Positions 35,516 to 49,080 are shown, counted from the first letter of the stretch. The stretch is 64,000 nucleotides of DNA from Anas platyrhynchos (GCF_047663525.1 NC_092607.1:7349001-7413000); one strand, 5' to 3'. A program made the numbers and translations. The notes: generated by a model from the letters alone, not told the origin.

Positions 35516-37564
35516 TCCCCTGGCATCCCTGTCATTATTTCACTTCTATTATTATCTTATTCGCTCCATTGTTTCAAATCAGACCTGCTCCTACCTTCCT
35601 GTTGTTCATGGCTCTGATGTTGTAATTTTTGGTGCTCTTTAATGGAGAGAAAACGTCTTTTTTCTTTTTTCCTTACTTTCTTTGCCATTAGTTTCACTGT
35701 CGATAGCTCAGAAATGCTGATTTTTTCATTATTTTTTGGTGCAGATTGCAGAAGCCTCAGTCTGATGCACAGGTACAGTGGATGCTCACAAGAAAATGAC
35801 TTCTTTGCCTGGCATTACAAAGGTCCCTCTCCTGCTCCTTGACTGTCCTTCCCGGTCACAGCTGTACTATCCAGTAAAACAACACGGCTACACTTCTGTT
35901 CGTTTGCTGCTTAAAATGTGAAAGAGAAGTGGTGTAGCCCAGGACAGCAGGAATTTTTACTGCCTTTCACAGATTCTGCACTTGCTGTCTTTGGAGAAGA
36001 GCTTGCAGTGCTCCTGAGTACGTTCCTTCAGGGCTAGTCCTCTCCATGCTCCAGGAAATCCATTGGTGTCCCCATCCATGAACGACCCTAGCAGCTGTCT
36101 GTCCCTTCAGAGTTGTGTTGCCTCCTTCTGTGGCTGGTTTGTTGCCACACTACTCCTCCATGGAGCCTAGGGTACGTAGTCATCCCTATCATCCTGTGAT
36201 AACTGTTGTAAAAGTTTCTATAAATAGAATTTCCTCCTGTCCAAGTCTTTTTGCTAACTCAGCTGTTTTATTTTTAACGGAAAGTCATGTTGATGCTAAG
36301 CAGAAATATTTTTTTTTTCAAATCTCTCTATTAAACATAAAAAGATGCTGTGTCTGAGTAAAAAAGAAAGGTGCCCCTTAGATATTTTTAACACTTCCAA
36401 AAATAGTCTCAAGTCTGTGACAAAGATTATTAGGTGGGAATAGTTGTGGACAGCAATTCTGCAGTGGGAAGGATCGTGCCCCCTCATGCTGCTGGCTGGG
36501 ACCTGCAAGGAGGGAGAGCAGCTGGACAGAGACCTCTAAAAGGAATTAACTGAGGGCTGCTCTTTAGAAGGCAAAGCAGCAGCACTGCCCAAATAGTTCT
36601 GCTGGTGATCTCATGTCTCTCTTGGGCTTGTGACTGCCCTCGAGGCTGGGATCCCATTTCTGGAACTGAGTCTTTGCTGGAGATCTGCAGCCCCACTGCG
36701 AGAGCCACTGCTGTGCAGCAAAGGGGTGACAGGAAAAGGCAGTGAGTTCTCTGCCTGGTATTTTGGAGCATAAAGGGAGCAGGAGGGGGATTGCTAATTT
36801 TGCCTTGTAAGCACAATTGATATTTGACTTGAAAAAAAGATTAAGACTGGGTTATTGTTTCTGCCCCTGCACCCTCCGGGTCAGAGCACAGCCATATAAG
36901 CAGTTGGTGCAGCCTCCAGCGCAACTGGGGAGGCAGAAAATTTGGAGAGAGAAGCAGATGGCAGTGGGGCTCTCCAAGGAGATATGTTTTACAAGGTTCC
37001 CAACACTTTTTCCTTCTCCCCTGTAGCGGGGGCTTTTGTTTCCTTGCTCGTGGCAAATGCCAAATCAACTTCTTGTGTGTTCACACCCAGCAAGAGAAGA
37101 GAGGTCTCCAGAGAACTCGTGAAAATTAGAAAAGATAAACTGATTATTATTGAAATTGCAAATATTAAATTGGTGACTGCTGAACAGCTTATAAGGAGAA
37201 GAAAAGAGATCATTAGAAAACAGAGGGAGATCTTCTATTGTTTGCAGTTAGGAGAAAAAAAAAATAGAATCAGAGGCAGTAAATATTAACCTGCTTCAAT
37301 CCCAAAGTGACTGGTTAGCTATGCTAAAACAGTTTGCATTTGTGTGCAGGCTCAGTGCTTACTGTAGGTGAATTGCTGACCATGCAACCGTAGGGTTTTT
37401 AGAGGGGCACAGTTCTGATCTCCAGTATGGCAAGGCACAAGAGGTGTTTTTTTTTCCTTGGACTTCATTGGTTCTAGAAGCAGAAACAGGACTAGGCAAT
37501 GGATTACAGTTCTTCTCCTGTAAATATCATGCATGTCCTCAAGAAAACTGATTTATGGCTTTCA
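35516..37564. other. non-coding stretch; contains a lysine-rich open frame
   Basis: No gene recognised. An open frame at 36942-37289 (+) has a charged, helix-like second half rich in Lys, Arg, Ile and Glu. The DNA there is purine- and AT-rich, which produces this composition without selection. I do not call it a gene. Confidence 0.45.
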
Positions 37565-37612
37565 GCCATGATTCCTCACCTGTAAAATTGGAAAAAATAC
37601 TTCCTTAGTGCC
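37565..37612 (+). mobile_element. possible MIR-like SINE core remnant
   Basis: GATTCCTCACCTGTAAAATTGG followed by a run ending in AATACTTCCTTAG parallels the MIR segment that reads TTTCCTCACCTGTAAAATGG then AATACT. Short and without flanking support. Confidence 0.4.
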
Positions 37613-37800
37613 CCATTTATTTATATGGTTATCTCTTCCTATCTGGTACTGTGCTTAGTGCAGCGACAGCTCATTCCTTCCTCGGCACTCTGTACAACAG
37701 CTTATATTGCAGCAATCCTTATAACTATCAGTAAAATAAAATTGCCAGGAACAGACATAACCCGTGTGAAAGGCTGGTGCTTGAATCTGAATGTAAAGCT

Positions 37801-37995
37801 CGCCTGGGCTGTCCTCTGCCCGTAGCTGTCAGCCTGCACCGGCGCCTGTCGGGGCGAGTGATGGATTAACACCCGGGTAATGATCCGGTCCCTCTCCAGC
37901 AGCGCTCCCCCAGTACCTCCAGGTATGCAGAGAAGGGGGACACGTGGCATCGTCTCACCCGATAACACGGGGCTTGGCAACTGGCGAACGCGATG
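37801..37995. promoter_or_regulatory. small CpG-dense patch
   Basis: I count 16 CpG dinucleotides in about 195 bp, close to the number expected from base composition, whereas surrounding DNA is strongly CpG-depleted. No TATA-containing promoter or downstream gene is evident. It could be a small unmethylated CpG element, an orphan promoter or a chance patch; it is below the usual length for a CpG island. Confidence 0.35.
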
Positions 37996-38429
37996 TTTGT
38001 TAACCCATTTCAATGTGCTTAAATAGGTGGACCCTACAAAATGCAGGCCAGAGAGATGAGGGTCTGGTTTAATTTGTTTTAGTTTTTAATCTTAGGTTGC
38101 GCTTTGGCAGCAGCATGTGAAACTTCCAAGCTGAAAGGCTTTGCGCTCTGTTTTATTCCAGACAATGTTAGTGAGGGATCGGCTGGGTTCACTGGACTCC
38201 ACAAGGTACCTTTGTTTATGGATGAAGCCATGCAGATGGGGATCAAAGGTTGTGCATAGCTGCTGTAGAGCACACCGGGGCTGAGAGAGGTCAGGCACTG
38301 GAGATTAATTTCTTGGCTGGTTAGAGCCAAGGTTTAATAGCAGGCTTGGAGAGGACAGTGATTGAGTTCACTGCTAGCAGAACCTATAGCTCAGGTCAAG
38401 TGAAAGGAAGGAGCTAAGGGGCTCAGTGC

Positions 38430-38582
38430 TGCCGGAGGAAGCCTAATGGCTTAACAATATGGGGCCTCCACAAGACGTATGAGAGCCGGTGCCGGTGGCG
38501 AGCCCCACGCCGCGGTGCTGGGGCTGGGGGCAGCGGGGGCACAGCCCTGGCTGCTGCATGGTGGGGCGAGGTGGGCACGCAG
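38430..38582. promoter_or_regulatory. second GC-rich, CpG-dense patch
   Basis: About 11 CpG within 150 bp, with CCGG, CGCG and GCGG words and G-runs. It lies 435 bp downstream of the other CpG patch. Together they are the most CpG-dense part of the window that I noticed. Confidence 0.35.
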
Positions 38583-39747
38583 AGGAAGCCTTGATAATTC
38601 TGGAAGCAGACAAGAAAGGATGGAAAACATCAGTGTTTTCTAAATAGGGAAAATGGTGTGTTCGAGCTGTAATGGAGGGGATGTACTTATTGTTTTTGAG
38701 TTGCACGCTTCAGCAAACCCATATAGATATCAGATTTCCCAGGATCAGGGCTGGGTGACCTATTTTGGCTAAATCAAGAACTGATTTTGAAGCTGAAATT
38801 ATATTCTATTCTGACTTTTCAAGCTACTGTGCCATTACACTTCAATTTCTAGGTTTTCAGATTTTTTTTTCAGTTGTGCCCTTTATTTATGTAATCTATA
38901 TAATTGCATCTGAATACTGTGTGATTTTTCCTCTCTCTGCCTTCACGAATGCTTTTGGTTTTATATATATATATATATATAAATATAAACAAAATTTATT
39001 TATTTATCCATTCATGCTATGTGTTACAAAAATTATGCCAGGAGAATTTGCTTTGAGCTCTCATATTTTATTCTGAATAAGGCTGAATATTGCCGTAAAT
39101 AAGTCATGTAATGTAAAGGATTTGTCAAATTATTTTAGGTTGATCATCCTGGTGGAAGGAGCCTGGCTGTGTGTGGAAGAGACTTGGTGTCAGTGGTACC
39201 CCCAGTGCTAAGGACCCCAGATCAAAATCTGCATGCAGTAAATTTGCCTTTCATTGGTGATTTGTTCTGGAGTTCCCAGGGGACAAGAAAAGCAGGAGAG
39301 TGCAGCAGGCAGGACATGACCACAGTGCTCGTAGCACTACCAGGGTATGTCTTGGCTATGCAGAAAGCAGCAGCGTGCCCCATCTTTGTAAATGCCTCAT
39401 TCTGTGGCTTGAAGTAAAGTGTTTATTGGATTTCCTATCAAAATGCTTTCCTAACTAGTCCTGCCTTAAATCTCTTCCTTGGAAGTCTCCTGGCTCACGT
39501 GAAGTTTTGCTCACCTTGGTGTGCTTTTCTCCAAGGAAGGCAACAGAACCAGCACCAAATGTGAACGGAGTGGCATGGATTTATGGTTAGGCACAGATGG
39601 GATTCCTCTCCCAGAGTGATCTTATGTTGTCTCCATTCATTAAACTCACTAGAAAAGCTGTTGACACGACTCTGCAGTGTCTCCTGTTAGAGTTATCACA
39701 CTCTTTTAGAAGTAAGCACTTGTTGGGTCACAGAGAATTACCTGATA
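38583..39747. other. non-coding stretch with a (TA)n microsatellite
   Basis: A (TA)10 tract sits at 38962-38981. No gene recognised. Confidence 0.55.
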
Positions 39748-39800
39748 ACGTAGTGATTAGGATCCTGGCTAGGGGTTTGGACCTCTACTTCAGAGCAATT
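39748..39800 (+). mobile_element. weak tRNA-derived SINE head candidate
   Basis: GTAGTGATTAGGATCCTGGCTAGG followed by a short spacer resembles the 5' tRNA-like part of MIR-class SINEs (GTAGTGGTTAGGGCACTGGCCTGG). The B-box region is poorly preserved and there is no clear core, so confidence is low. Confidence 0.25.
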
Positions 39801-40568
39801 GAAGAGGGGTCTTCCACATCTCATGTGGTTGTTGGGATGAATTCATGGTGACTTGCAGATCTCTGAAGACATTCTGCTGAAATGTTTCTGGTTTTGCCAT
39901 CATGTAAATTGAGTAAAACATATAAATATTCTTATTTTCTTTTGTTTGAAGGCTTTTTTTCTTGTTCAGTTCAAATTACCAAGGTACAAGAAGCAGCTTA
40001 GATGCTTGTTTGGAAGCCATTTATGAAATGTTTTTAGGTTTTGCCTTCTACAGAAAGAAATTTTGGAGGGGATTTTTAATCTTATGAATTAAAGCTTGAA
40101 TCAGTGTCTAAATTGGTCTGCAGCAGTGGAAGGGGCAGAGTATCCCAGGTTTTATGCTGCAGGCTTTCTTCTTTTTGAGAGCACCCTGCAGTAGCTGCTA
40201 TCGCAGGCAGGACAGCAACATAGACAGGGCCAGGTCCACTCAGTGCAGGCTCTGATTTTGGTGGTTTTCAGTGGCATGTCATCTTTAATATACATATTTT
40301 TTTTTCTTTTCTCTTTTTCTAGAACCTTTATGTTCCAGCTGACTTTCTCTAACAGAGCAACCAATGTGCTTTTTCACCAGAACTAACTGAAGCAAGAGCT
40401 CATTGGGACTGAAGGAAAACTGTCTCAGAGACAAAAGGTATGCTGCTTCTCAGGTTTGCTGGCTATATGCCTGGTCTGAAATCTGTGAAGTGTAAGTCTG
40501 CCTTGGGTTTTTCACTTTTTGCTCACCCTCTGTAGGCATTACCAAGCTGTTTGTGCTTTCTGCTCTGA

Positions 40569-40584
40569 TTTTTTTTTTTTTTTT
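40569..40584 (+). repeat. T16 homopolymer
   Basis: Sixteen consecutive T on the + strand. Confidence 0.9.
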
Positions 40585-41632
40585 CCTTTGGGGAAAAAAT
40601 AACACAATGGTTCTGCATACTCCAGATGTTGACAGTTCCTGACCTGAGTCCCATGAAAAGAACACCCAGCCCATGCCCCTTAAACAGTGTTTGAGAACTG
40701 TGTGCCCCTGTAGGGTAATACAGTTATGGTGGCATTTTAGAAAAACGTATTGTGTCAGAAAGAGAATTCAGTACAGCTGTAAGTTTACCAATAAAATTTC
40801 AGAGAACGGTGCTCCGCTGGAAAGTCAGAGCCCTACTTGTGCATGAGCCTGATGCTATTGAAACACTAGGATAAGCAACTTTCCATTTTTACTGTTAAAC
40901 TGCCACTTCTCAAACCAAAATCAGCCCAGTTTTATCATTTTTTTAAACCCCATCTCAGTCAAGCTTCTATTTAATCTGGCATGTAGCACTGGCTGCCTCT
41001 ACCAAGCAGGGTAGCATTGTACAGGATGGAATCAACACTTTAAAAACTTGCTTTCTTTGCCCCGTGGGTGGCTGTGTACATTCTCCCCCAGCCTGCACCA
41101 CCCAGTTCCATACGCAGGACCCCAAGTTTGGGATTTAGCCCCTCCGTTGAAGTTTCTGGCCACGTGAGCTGATGCATTAGGATGCTTTCCTGCAAATTCT
41201 CCTCTAATTGCTCCAAGCACTGTGGCGCAGAAATCCAGTTGGTAAACTCTGCAGCTCGTGGACAACTTTTCTTGCCAACCATGCATTACGAAGGGCTAAT
41301 TGTAAAAGTGGTGCACCTGCTGGCTCCCTTGGTGGCTGGAGCCAACAGGAAAAAAATAGTAATTTATTAATGATCGAGTCACAAATAGTAATGAAAACAA
41401 TAGGAGCATCTGAAGGAAGCGCTGCCGGGGGCAGAGGTGCAGGTGCTCTGTGCCCTGAGCAGGCTTGTCGGCATTTTTATAAAGCTACTTTACAGCCCTT
41501 ATCAATTTCCTACTGCTTTCTGTGTACCCCCTGCCCCTTTGCAAATGTTTTGCCTGCACAACAGGCTCAGCATTTCTTGTTGTAAGTGATAAAATAGCTG
41601 TCACCCTGTGGAGGGAGAAAAGAGGCAAAAAG

Positions 41633-41646
41633 AAAAAAAAAAAAAA
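41633..41646 (+). repeat. A14 homopolymer in a purine-rich tract
   Basis: Fourteen A residues within a longer A/G-rich stretch (41610-41660). Confidence 0.88.
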
Positions 41647-43611
41647 GGGAAAAAAAAGTTAGGTCCAGAAAAACAGCGCAGAGGAACGCATTTCACAGCA
41701 AACAAATGAGTGCTAATGAAGCCGCTGAGTCGGCACAGGGAGAGCGATAAAGGGATTGGAGCTGAGGAATGCGAAAAGATTGGGGGTAACAAATGCTGGA
41801 GGGCAGGAGAGGTTCCTGCCTTAAACTGAGGCACTGCTTTGTGCCAGCACTTGGATTTCGAAGGTGACTACTGGCATGTACACACCTCAGCCAATGCCCT
41901 CCGTGAGGGGTTTTGGAGCTAGAGCAGGTCTCTGAAAATCCCAGCCATAATTTAAATAACTACATTGCTTTGGCAAGCCCAAGACTTTCTTTCTTAGCAG
42001 GCAGAGCAGAAGGTGCATGGGCATTGCCAGCTTTGACAACCTCCTTGTATCAGCTGAGTATTTCAAGTAGTCATAAGACATGGTCATGCTATCTCTCAAA
42101 ATACAGTGTCTCTTGAAATGTGGGAATAGTATAACTGATGTGCATAAATGGCTGTAAAATCCTTGATAAAACAGTATCCACCACATTGGCACTGCACTGC
42201 GGTGCCTGTGAAACCTGGTGGCTGATTGCAGAAGGACCAAAAAGACCCTGAGGTCTGCTAATATTGCAGCTTTGATAAGCTTGCAATGCAGGAACGCTGA
42301 ACTAAGTGGAGAATTCTTGCACGTGAACATTTACCGTGTCTTAGCTGGGATTTGGGAACTTTTTACACTGTGGGAACTTGCTTGTGTGTGCCTGAGCCCA
42401 TGAACTGCTAAAAGTAGTCTGGAGGTCTAACAACCATTAGTTCTCCAAATGCTGCAGGTTTAGATCTCACAGCAGAACGGAACCAAACTGAGGTCAGACT
42501 GAGTCCTTACCAAATTTGTGTGGGTCCCATCAGAGCACTAAATGCAGGGCACGGGGTTTAGTCAGCTAACAGGACAGTCAGCACAGAGCACTCACAATAC
42601 CCAGCCAGTGAGCGTGGTGCAGCAACACCTCCCAGCATTTACTGCCTGCTCCAGCTTCCAGAGAGCAAGTGGTGCCCTGCCCCTAACGTGGTTTCAGTAA
42701 AGAGAAGGGAAAATAAATAAATACATAGCTCTGTAAGAGAAAAAATAAAATGCAACCCCTTCAATGGGCAAGATGCAATTCTCCCCGTAGCTGAGTTGCT
42801 GAGCATACAGGGTGTTAAGTTGAAAAACCCAAAGTATCGTGGTGCTCTGCACTAAATGGGGAGCTGCTGTGCCTCCTTTTTTGTTGTTGCTACTGTTCCT
42901 GTGTATAGTACTTTTGAGTACTCAAAAAAATTCGTTTTTTTTTTCTTTTCTTTTCTTTCTTTGCTTCACTTATTCTCATTCTCTCTTTCCTTTCATGCAC
43001 TCCCAAATCCCAAATCATCAGACAAATGCCAGCAAGTTCTGAGACTGACTTAAAGCACACAGTTATTTGCTGTAGGGACAAAGCTTCAGATGTTAAAGCT
43101 TTTATTTTATTTATATAATTTAATCCATAGGACCTAGGAAACTAGGAAATTTCTCCTGAAATTCTTCTGAATTAACTTGAATTCAGGAGGTGTGCATTTT
43201 AAGAACTGTGCCTCGTCCTGTGAAAGCAGTGCGAAGAGCGAGCATTTGGCAATTCTAATTATTGCCCAGTAATTTGAGGGGACCTGCATAAAGTGTGGAC
43301 GTGCTAACACATCTGTGATGGCATGCAGCATGATACATGAGGAAAGGTGAAGGCAAGGCTCATATATCCCCATAACATCTAAAGCATATTCCCCTCCCTA
43401 ATAACTTACACAGTCACCATTTGCTGTCTGCAAAATTAACCTCTTGTCTCCTCCAGCCTGCTTATTGGGTGCATAGATATAGGATTTAAAGCTTCTCTGT
43501 TGAAAAATGTCCCTGCAAAGCTGTCCATCAGAACTCCTGGTGCTTTCCGGAGAGTGTTATTAATAAAGTTCTCCATAGCAGAAATGGGAACCTTTTAGAG
43601 CTCAGATAAGG

Positions 43612-43630
43612 TTTTTTTTTTTTTTTTTTT
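43612..43630 (+). repeat. T19 homopolymer
   Basis: Nineteen consecutive T on the + strand. Confidence 0.9.
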
Positions 43631-44772
43631 CCTGTTTACCAGCTGGGTTGTTTGGCTGTAGACAAATGCAGTGATGAATGACGGGTCAAGGATGGAGCAG
43701 GCTGATTTCTCTCCAAGCTTGACCTTGTCTCTGGTCCGACATCTGAAATGACAGGTGCATTAAAAAGTTATTTATTTAGGGGAGCTGCGGTGCGTTGTAC
43801 CCTTTGCAAGGTAGCACCTGGTTTTGTAAGGGTGTTCAAATAAAGGCTGCTAGAGCCATCCCCTGTGTCTGTTGCCTCATGTACTGCTTACCTTCTCCAA
43901 GCTGCTGCTCTGAGAGCAGGCAGAGAAGAGCTGTGCATTTGTCAGAGCACGGGAGATGCTCTGTGAACTGAAAGGAAAAAAGGAGCAGGGCCTGAGCACG
44001 CCAGCAGGCTGCTCCCGAGCGAATCGCCTGTGTTATCTGCAAATTGCCTGGCTGTGGAACAGCAGTAACCAGCTCTGGAAATGTACCTGAAGGTTTATGG
44101 GCTGTTGAAGGCCCAATGTTGTGGATAAAATGCAGCACTGAGGATTAAATGACTTCTGCTGTTCAGCTTCTTATGGCCTCAGTGCACTTGTGCGACTCTT
44201 TTTTGACACCTGGATTCTTTGTGGGTAGTTGCTCCATGGTTCACTTCAGTCTTCACTGTTGCTGAAACTAAAGCAACGCTTCTGCTTTTTTCCTTCTTAC
44301 TGCAGGACACATGGGTGGAAGTGTAGCCACGCTGCATCCCATGAGCAGTCACTTCATTTTGGGGAGGACAATTATTGCTGAATGGTGAGAGACCTCAGCC
44401 TAAATCTGCAGAAAAATGTATGCGTAACCCATAGTGCTTCTGCTTTTGTCTGTCTGATGTTGCTGCAAGTATGTAAGCTGCTTTTATTTTGAAGTCAAGA
44501 ACTTTATGTAGAAAAACAACCTGGCTTATACACACCTGGTGGTGCTTGGCCAAATGGGGATGCAACGTCCTCCTGATAAGAGCTATGGCATGGATTTAAC
44601 TGCAGACCAGAGTTCATGGAAGAGACCATGTGCTCTGATTTCTCCATCCTTCTGGAGAACTGGTAGGACTTAGATTAAGTAGGGCTTAGGAGCTGCCACT
44701 GGGCCACATCCTTAACCTGCTGACCTCAACACAATTACAGCAGTCAGCACCAGCTCTGAATATACCCATTCC

Positions 44773-44789
44773 TTTTTTTTTTTTTTTTT
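44773..44789 (+). repeat. T17 homopolymer
   Basis: Seventeen consecutive T on the + strand. Confidence 0.9.
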
Positions 44790-46189
44790 GCCATATTTCC
44801 ACCTCCTCCAAAATACACTCTGAAACAATTGCAGTAGAGATTGTAAAATGCATGCAATAGTGTGTTTTGCATGGTGGAACTGTTGGAAGCGCTGGATGTT
44901 GGTACGGATCCCACAGACACTAACTTCAGTGTTGGGCTGCATCCAGATTTGAGTGACTTTGCAAGCCCTTTCTATGACTGTCCAATTAAAACCAATTTGT
45001 GCAGTAAATGTGTAGTGTCTTTACAGTATTTTATATCTCTGTTTCATATCAGGATTCTAGTGGTGTGGTCTAGTACATGGACGAAGCTTGCCTCAAGGCA
45101 GCATCTGCAGGGTTTTTTTTCTGGTAGAAGAATGAATGATCTGTGGTGTAATGAATGATTTTGTATAATACCAAAGAAAAAGAGTATCAGCTGTGCACTT
45201 CATATACAGTATTGATTGCAAGTACACTTGTTAATTTGTGTAATACAGGAAATTCCAGCCAAGGTTAGGAAGGCTTTGCTCTGTAGTGTAGCTGTGACTC
45301 CTATTGCCTTCAAAGAGGTTTCGATTGGGTTGCAAAGAGCCAAAATTCATACTTGAATTATCCAGCTATGGAAGCATGTTGTCACAGGCTCTTCTTCTTC
45401 TGGTGTAATAATAAGGGAAATTGGAGATGTCCTGTTCCTGTTTTGCTTCTGCTTAAAGGTTTGATCTTTACTATTTGGGTAGTTTTGGGAGAACAAAGGA
45501 TGCGCGAAGGACCTGGGCTATATTCTCCTTGTAGAACAACAAAGAGAGGAGCTGGGCCGGGGGATGGGAGGGAGAAGGTATGTTTTCCACCATGGCCTGT
45601 TTAAAACATTACGAGCTACCTCTCTTCCATCATGAGTCGTGGTTTAAAACTACTGCCCTGGGGCATAAAAATCAACTCCTAACAACTTCCAGTGGGACCA
45701 CTATTCCATCAATGCTCCCATCAAATGTTGACTCCATGATTAATATTCACCCGCTTTCTTCGTTAATCATCAGTCTTCATTCATTTTTTCGTAACTTCCC
45801 GCTGACAGGAGTAGTGTTCGTAGAGCAGCTGGTAGGGGAAACAGAAAGAGCTGAACTGCTGTACACAAGCTGCGAAGGGAAAAAGCCACCTCAGTGCACT
45901 GTGTCAGCTCAAAATGATTCCTAAGGATGCATTTTTTTCCCTACAAATCCTACAACCAGTGGGGATGGATTTTCAATACCCTTTGTGAGATGGAACCTCC
46001 AAACGATCAGTGGTTACTATTATGTTGCTTTACCTTGAGTGTCATAGCACCCCATAATTTAGAGCAGGAACTCCAGTGACAAAGAATGAACTGTCAGAAT
46101 TTGGCTCATCACATAAAATCTGCACACGATGCTAAAATAGACATTTTTGCAATTAACACTTGCATTGTAATTTGTGAATTGCAAGCCCA

Positions 46190-46375
46190 CTCCAAGCTTT
46201 GCCACAGCCTTCTTGAATGACCTTGCATGTGAGACTAAATCTCTTCTTCATTGTCCAACCTGTGAGCTGAGAATAGTTGCTGCTTTTTCTCTTGTCCTGT
46301 CTCTCTGGGCAGTTGAAGTCACCCATTCTGCTTCACAGGGACTCTGACTGTTGTGAAAGGTACTGTATAAGGATG
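46190..46375 (+). mobile_element. MIR-like SINE remnant
   Basis: GCCACAGCCTTCTTGAATGACCTTGCA, AATCTCTTC, CCAACCTGTGAGCTGAGAATAGT and, further on, TGTTGTGAAAGGTACTGTATAAGG occur in MIR order: the core with TGTGTGACCTTGGGCA, then the TGTAAAATGGGGATAAT region, then a tail with GTGCTATATAAG. Diverged, but the colinear order over about 185 bp supports the call. Confidence 0.5.
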
Positions 46376-49080
46376 AGCGTTCGATGAGTACTGGGGTAGA
46401 TACACGCTCTGAAATAGGTGATGCATGTTGATCTATTTTCTAGAAAGCGTTATGGCCACTTCTGCAATCCCTTTCAATGCTGGTGACTTCCTACAGAGGT
46501 CTGCAGGCTGCATTCCCCGGGCTTAGAGTTTATCCCTTGAGATGCTTTGTAATGTGCTTCAATTTGCTTGATAGAAATGCTGAATAAACTGCCTTACCAT
46601 TGTGACCTTGGCAATATAAGCAATAAAGAAGCATCAAAAAGAGAAATAGTTGAGAGTAAAATCTGGAGCTTGGTTTGCTCAGACACATCAGAAATTCTGT
46701 ATGAATCAACACTGAGGACAATGAATTGGACAGCAGAGTCAAAATTCACAGGCCAGCCATGCTGGTGAGAGGAAGATCCGCGTGTTATCCGTGAGTGCAC
46801 AGGCTCAAGAGCTGTGCTGGAGGACTGAGCCCAGCTGGAGCTGGTTTCCCCATTCCTTCAGGCAAGCAGGGGTAGTTCTTGGTTTGAGTAATGCTCAACA
46901 TCCTCACTGAAAAAAATCTGGCTGTGTAGCTGCAGTATGTGTTGACTGGCAATGAAAGTGAATGTCTATGAACTTCCAATTATGGCAGCATCTAATGCAA
47001 CCTTTTTTTTGGGGTGGGGAAAAAAAAAGAAAAGAATGGCTATTGTATCCTTGGCTTTGCAGAACAATAGTGCCTTGCACACAGAGCTTGTATTTGTCTG
47101 CCTCTTTTCTGCTGTTGTGGGTTTTTTTAATTTTAATTTTTATTTTAGGATGCATCTTTATTATTAAAGATAAGAATTATGGAAAATAAGAACTTGCTCG
47201 TTGTAAACTGCATCTTTTGCAATACAGATAAAGAAATAATAGAATGTGGTAGAGAGCTGGTGTCATCTGAGAAGGCATGCTAGATTCAGGAAGGGTCAAA
47301 ACAGCAAGATGACAAACTTGCAGTGTAGGGCTGAAAAAGAGTCCACAGTAGCATTTGCTGCTTTGGTCAAAATGACACAAACTTTGCTGCAGAAAGAATT
47401 TAAGAATGCAGATCCGAAGTAATTTTGACTTTGACATTTTACAGTATTTTAAATCAGAAAACTGAAGTTGCAAGAAAATGTTTGCATTATTATGCTATAT
47501 CTCCATTTTTTTTCCTACTCCTAGAGAGAATTCTGCAAAACAGCAAAGGCCACCACTGCAAGTATCTAAAAGAATTCTCTATCTTCCCAGTATTTTCCCC
47601 TAAGCTGAAATAACATTCTGTAGGCATTACTTAATTTTTCTCTCCCATTTTGTTCTTTCACAAATATCTTCCCAAAACTTCCTCTACATTTTGAAATCCC
47701 ATTTGGCATTAAGTGAAATGGAGCAGTAAAATAAATAGATGAATAAATAAATAAAATTGAAATATTTAGATATCATTCTGGATGAGGGGAAAGAGGGCAG
47801 GAGCCAGGACAGTAGTCACTCACTGCATTTGTTGAAGAGAGAAAAAAGGTATGAACCATATTCAGCGTTCACAAAAATTATTTAAAATTGATGCGAGAAA
47901 TTTTATATTATTAACTGTGAGCATTGAAAACTCAGTTTGGATGTTTGGTTTTTGTGTGTGTGTGAAAATAAAGGTTTTCCATCTTTTATATTTTTTTATT
48001 CCTGCTTTTTAACTAATTCTAGTTTAAATGTCATTATTAGAAGGTCTTCCTCTGAAAGCCTTTGCTTTCCTGACAGCTTAGTGTCTTAATATTTCCTGTT
48101 TTCGGATCAAAACCAGACAATTTATCTGATATCAGAGAGAGACTAGTCTTTTACTCTTTTTTTATTTTATTTACTGATTCAGGAGACAGAGTGAAAGGAT
48201 ATAGTGTTGCTGTAATCTCATCCACAGCCTGATTACACACCAGCAAGGTATCTAATTCATAGACTCTTTTTTTTTTTTTTTTTTTTTTCCTGAACTAGTG
48301 TGAAAAACTGCAGGAGCCTGCTAGGAATGTGCAAGTAAGTATTTTCATTTTTTACACGAACTCGGACCTGTATTTTGAAGGTGTTTTCAAAAATGTAGAT
48401 TACTAAAGGGGTGGAGGCTCCTGTTCTGGTCATCATCCCTTTCCCATTTATGCAGGAGATAAGCAAGGTTCACCCCATTGTTTTAAGGGGAGAAAAATCA
48501 CCAGGCAATTTGTACAATACAGCACCAGTATCCTCACTACTAACTGAGTGTTGGTTTTTGCTCTTTAAGCATGGTTTTGGATTAGAACAATCTTCTCTTC
48601 TCTGCACCCCAGTATTTGAAAGCTGCCCAGGACATTATCTTCCTAAATCCGTATCTGTCTTCAGCTGGGGAATTGGGCCCAGTTCTAGCATGTATGATTC
48701 TAATGAATCCTTCTTTCTTTCCTTTTTACTTTGTCATCCTTGCCTCAGTTTCCCTAAGCAGAAAACCATTAGGGCTCCATCTCTGCTGTGCAAAGTAACT
48801 GAAGCTTAAAGGAGAAAAGATTTGAATGTGTTGATGCACCCTCACTTGAACGATGCTGTGCCTTTTGTCCCACAGGAATAATGTAGTGTCATTTTAAATG
48901 GCTTAATCTCTTTCGTCTTTCAGTGATGTTTACTATGGCTTTGCATTCTGCAAACAATTGGAATAGCAGTACATCGATAACAACTTACTTGTAGGAGAGG
49001 TCCTTATCCCTTTAGTTACTACAATAGTAGATCACATTTAATATTATTTTGGGGTAAGAAATAATAGTGGGAGCCTAGAG
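46376..49080. other. non-coding stretch, no gene recognised
   Basis: AT-leaning, with an AAAT tract near 47728-47757, a TG run near 47955 and T22 at 48267-48288. The sequence at 47840-48050 is AT-rich and non-repetitive. No gene recognised. Confidence 0.5.
48267..48288 (+). repeat. T22 homopolymer
   Basis: Twenty-two consecutive T on the + strand. Confidence 0.92.

Larger units (their letters stand above)
39801..46189. other. about 6.4 kb non-coding stretch, no gene recognised
   Basis: It contains T16 at 40569-40584, A14 at 41633-41646, T19 at 43612-43630 and T17 at 44773-44789. Open frames reach 147 codons (minus, 41887-42330) but have no recognisable domain and overlap frames on the other strand. 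No mobile element recognised. Confidence 0.5.

Noticed and set aside
38262-38345. Possible reverse MIR remnant (GCTGAGAGAGGTCAGG region)
   Set aside because: Matches are scattered and not clearly colinear with the SINE consensus.
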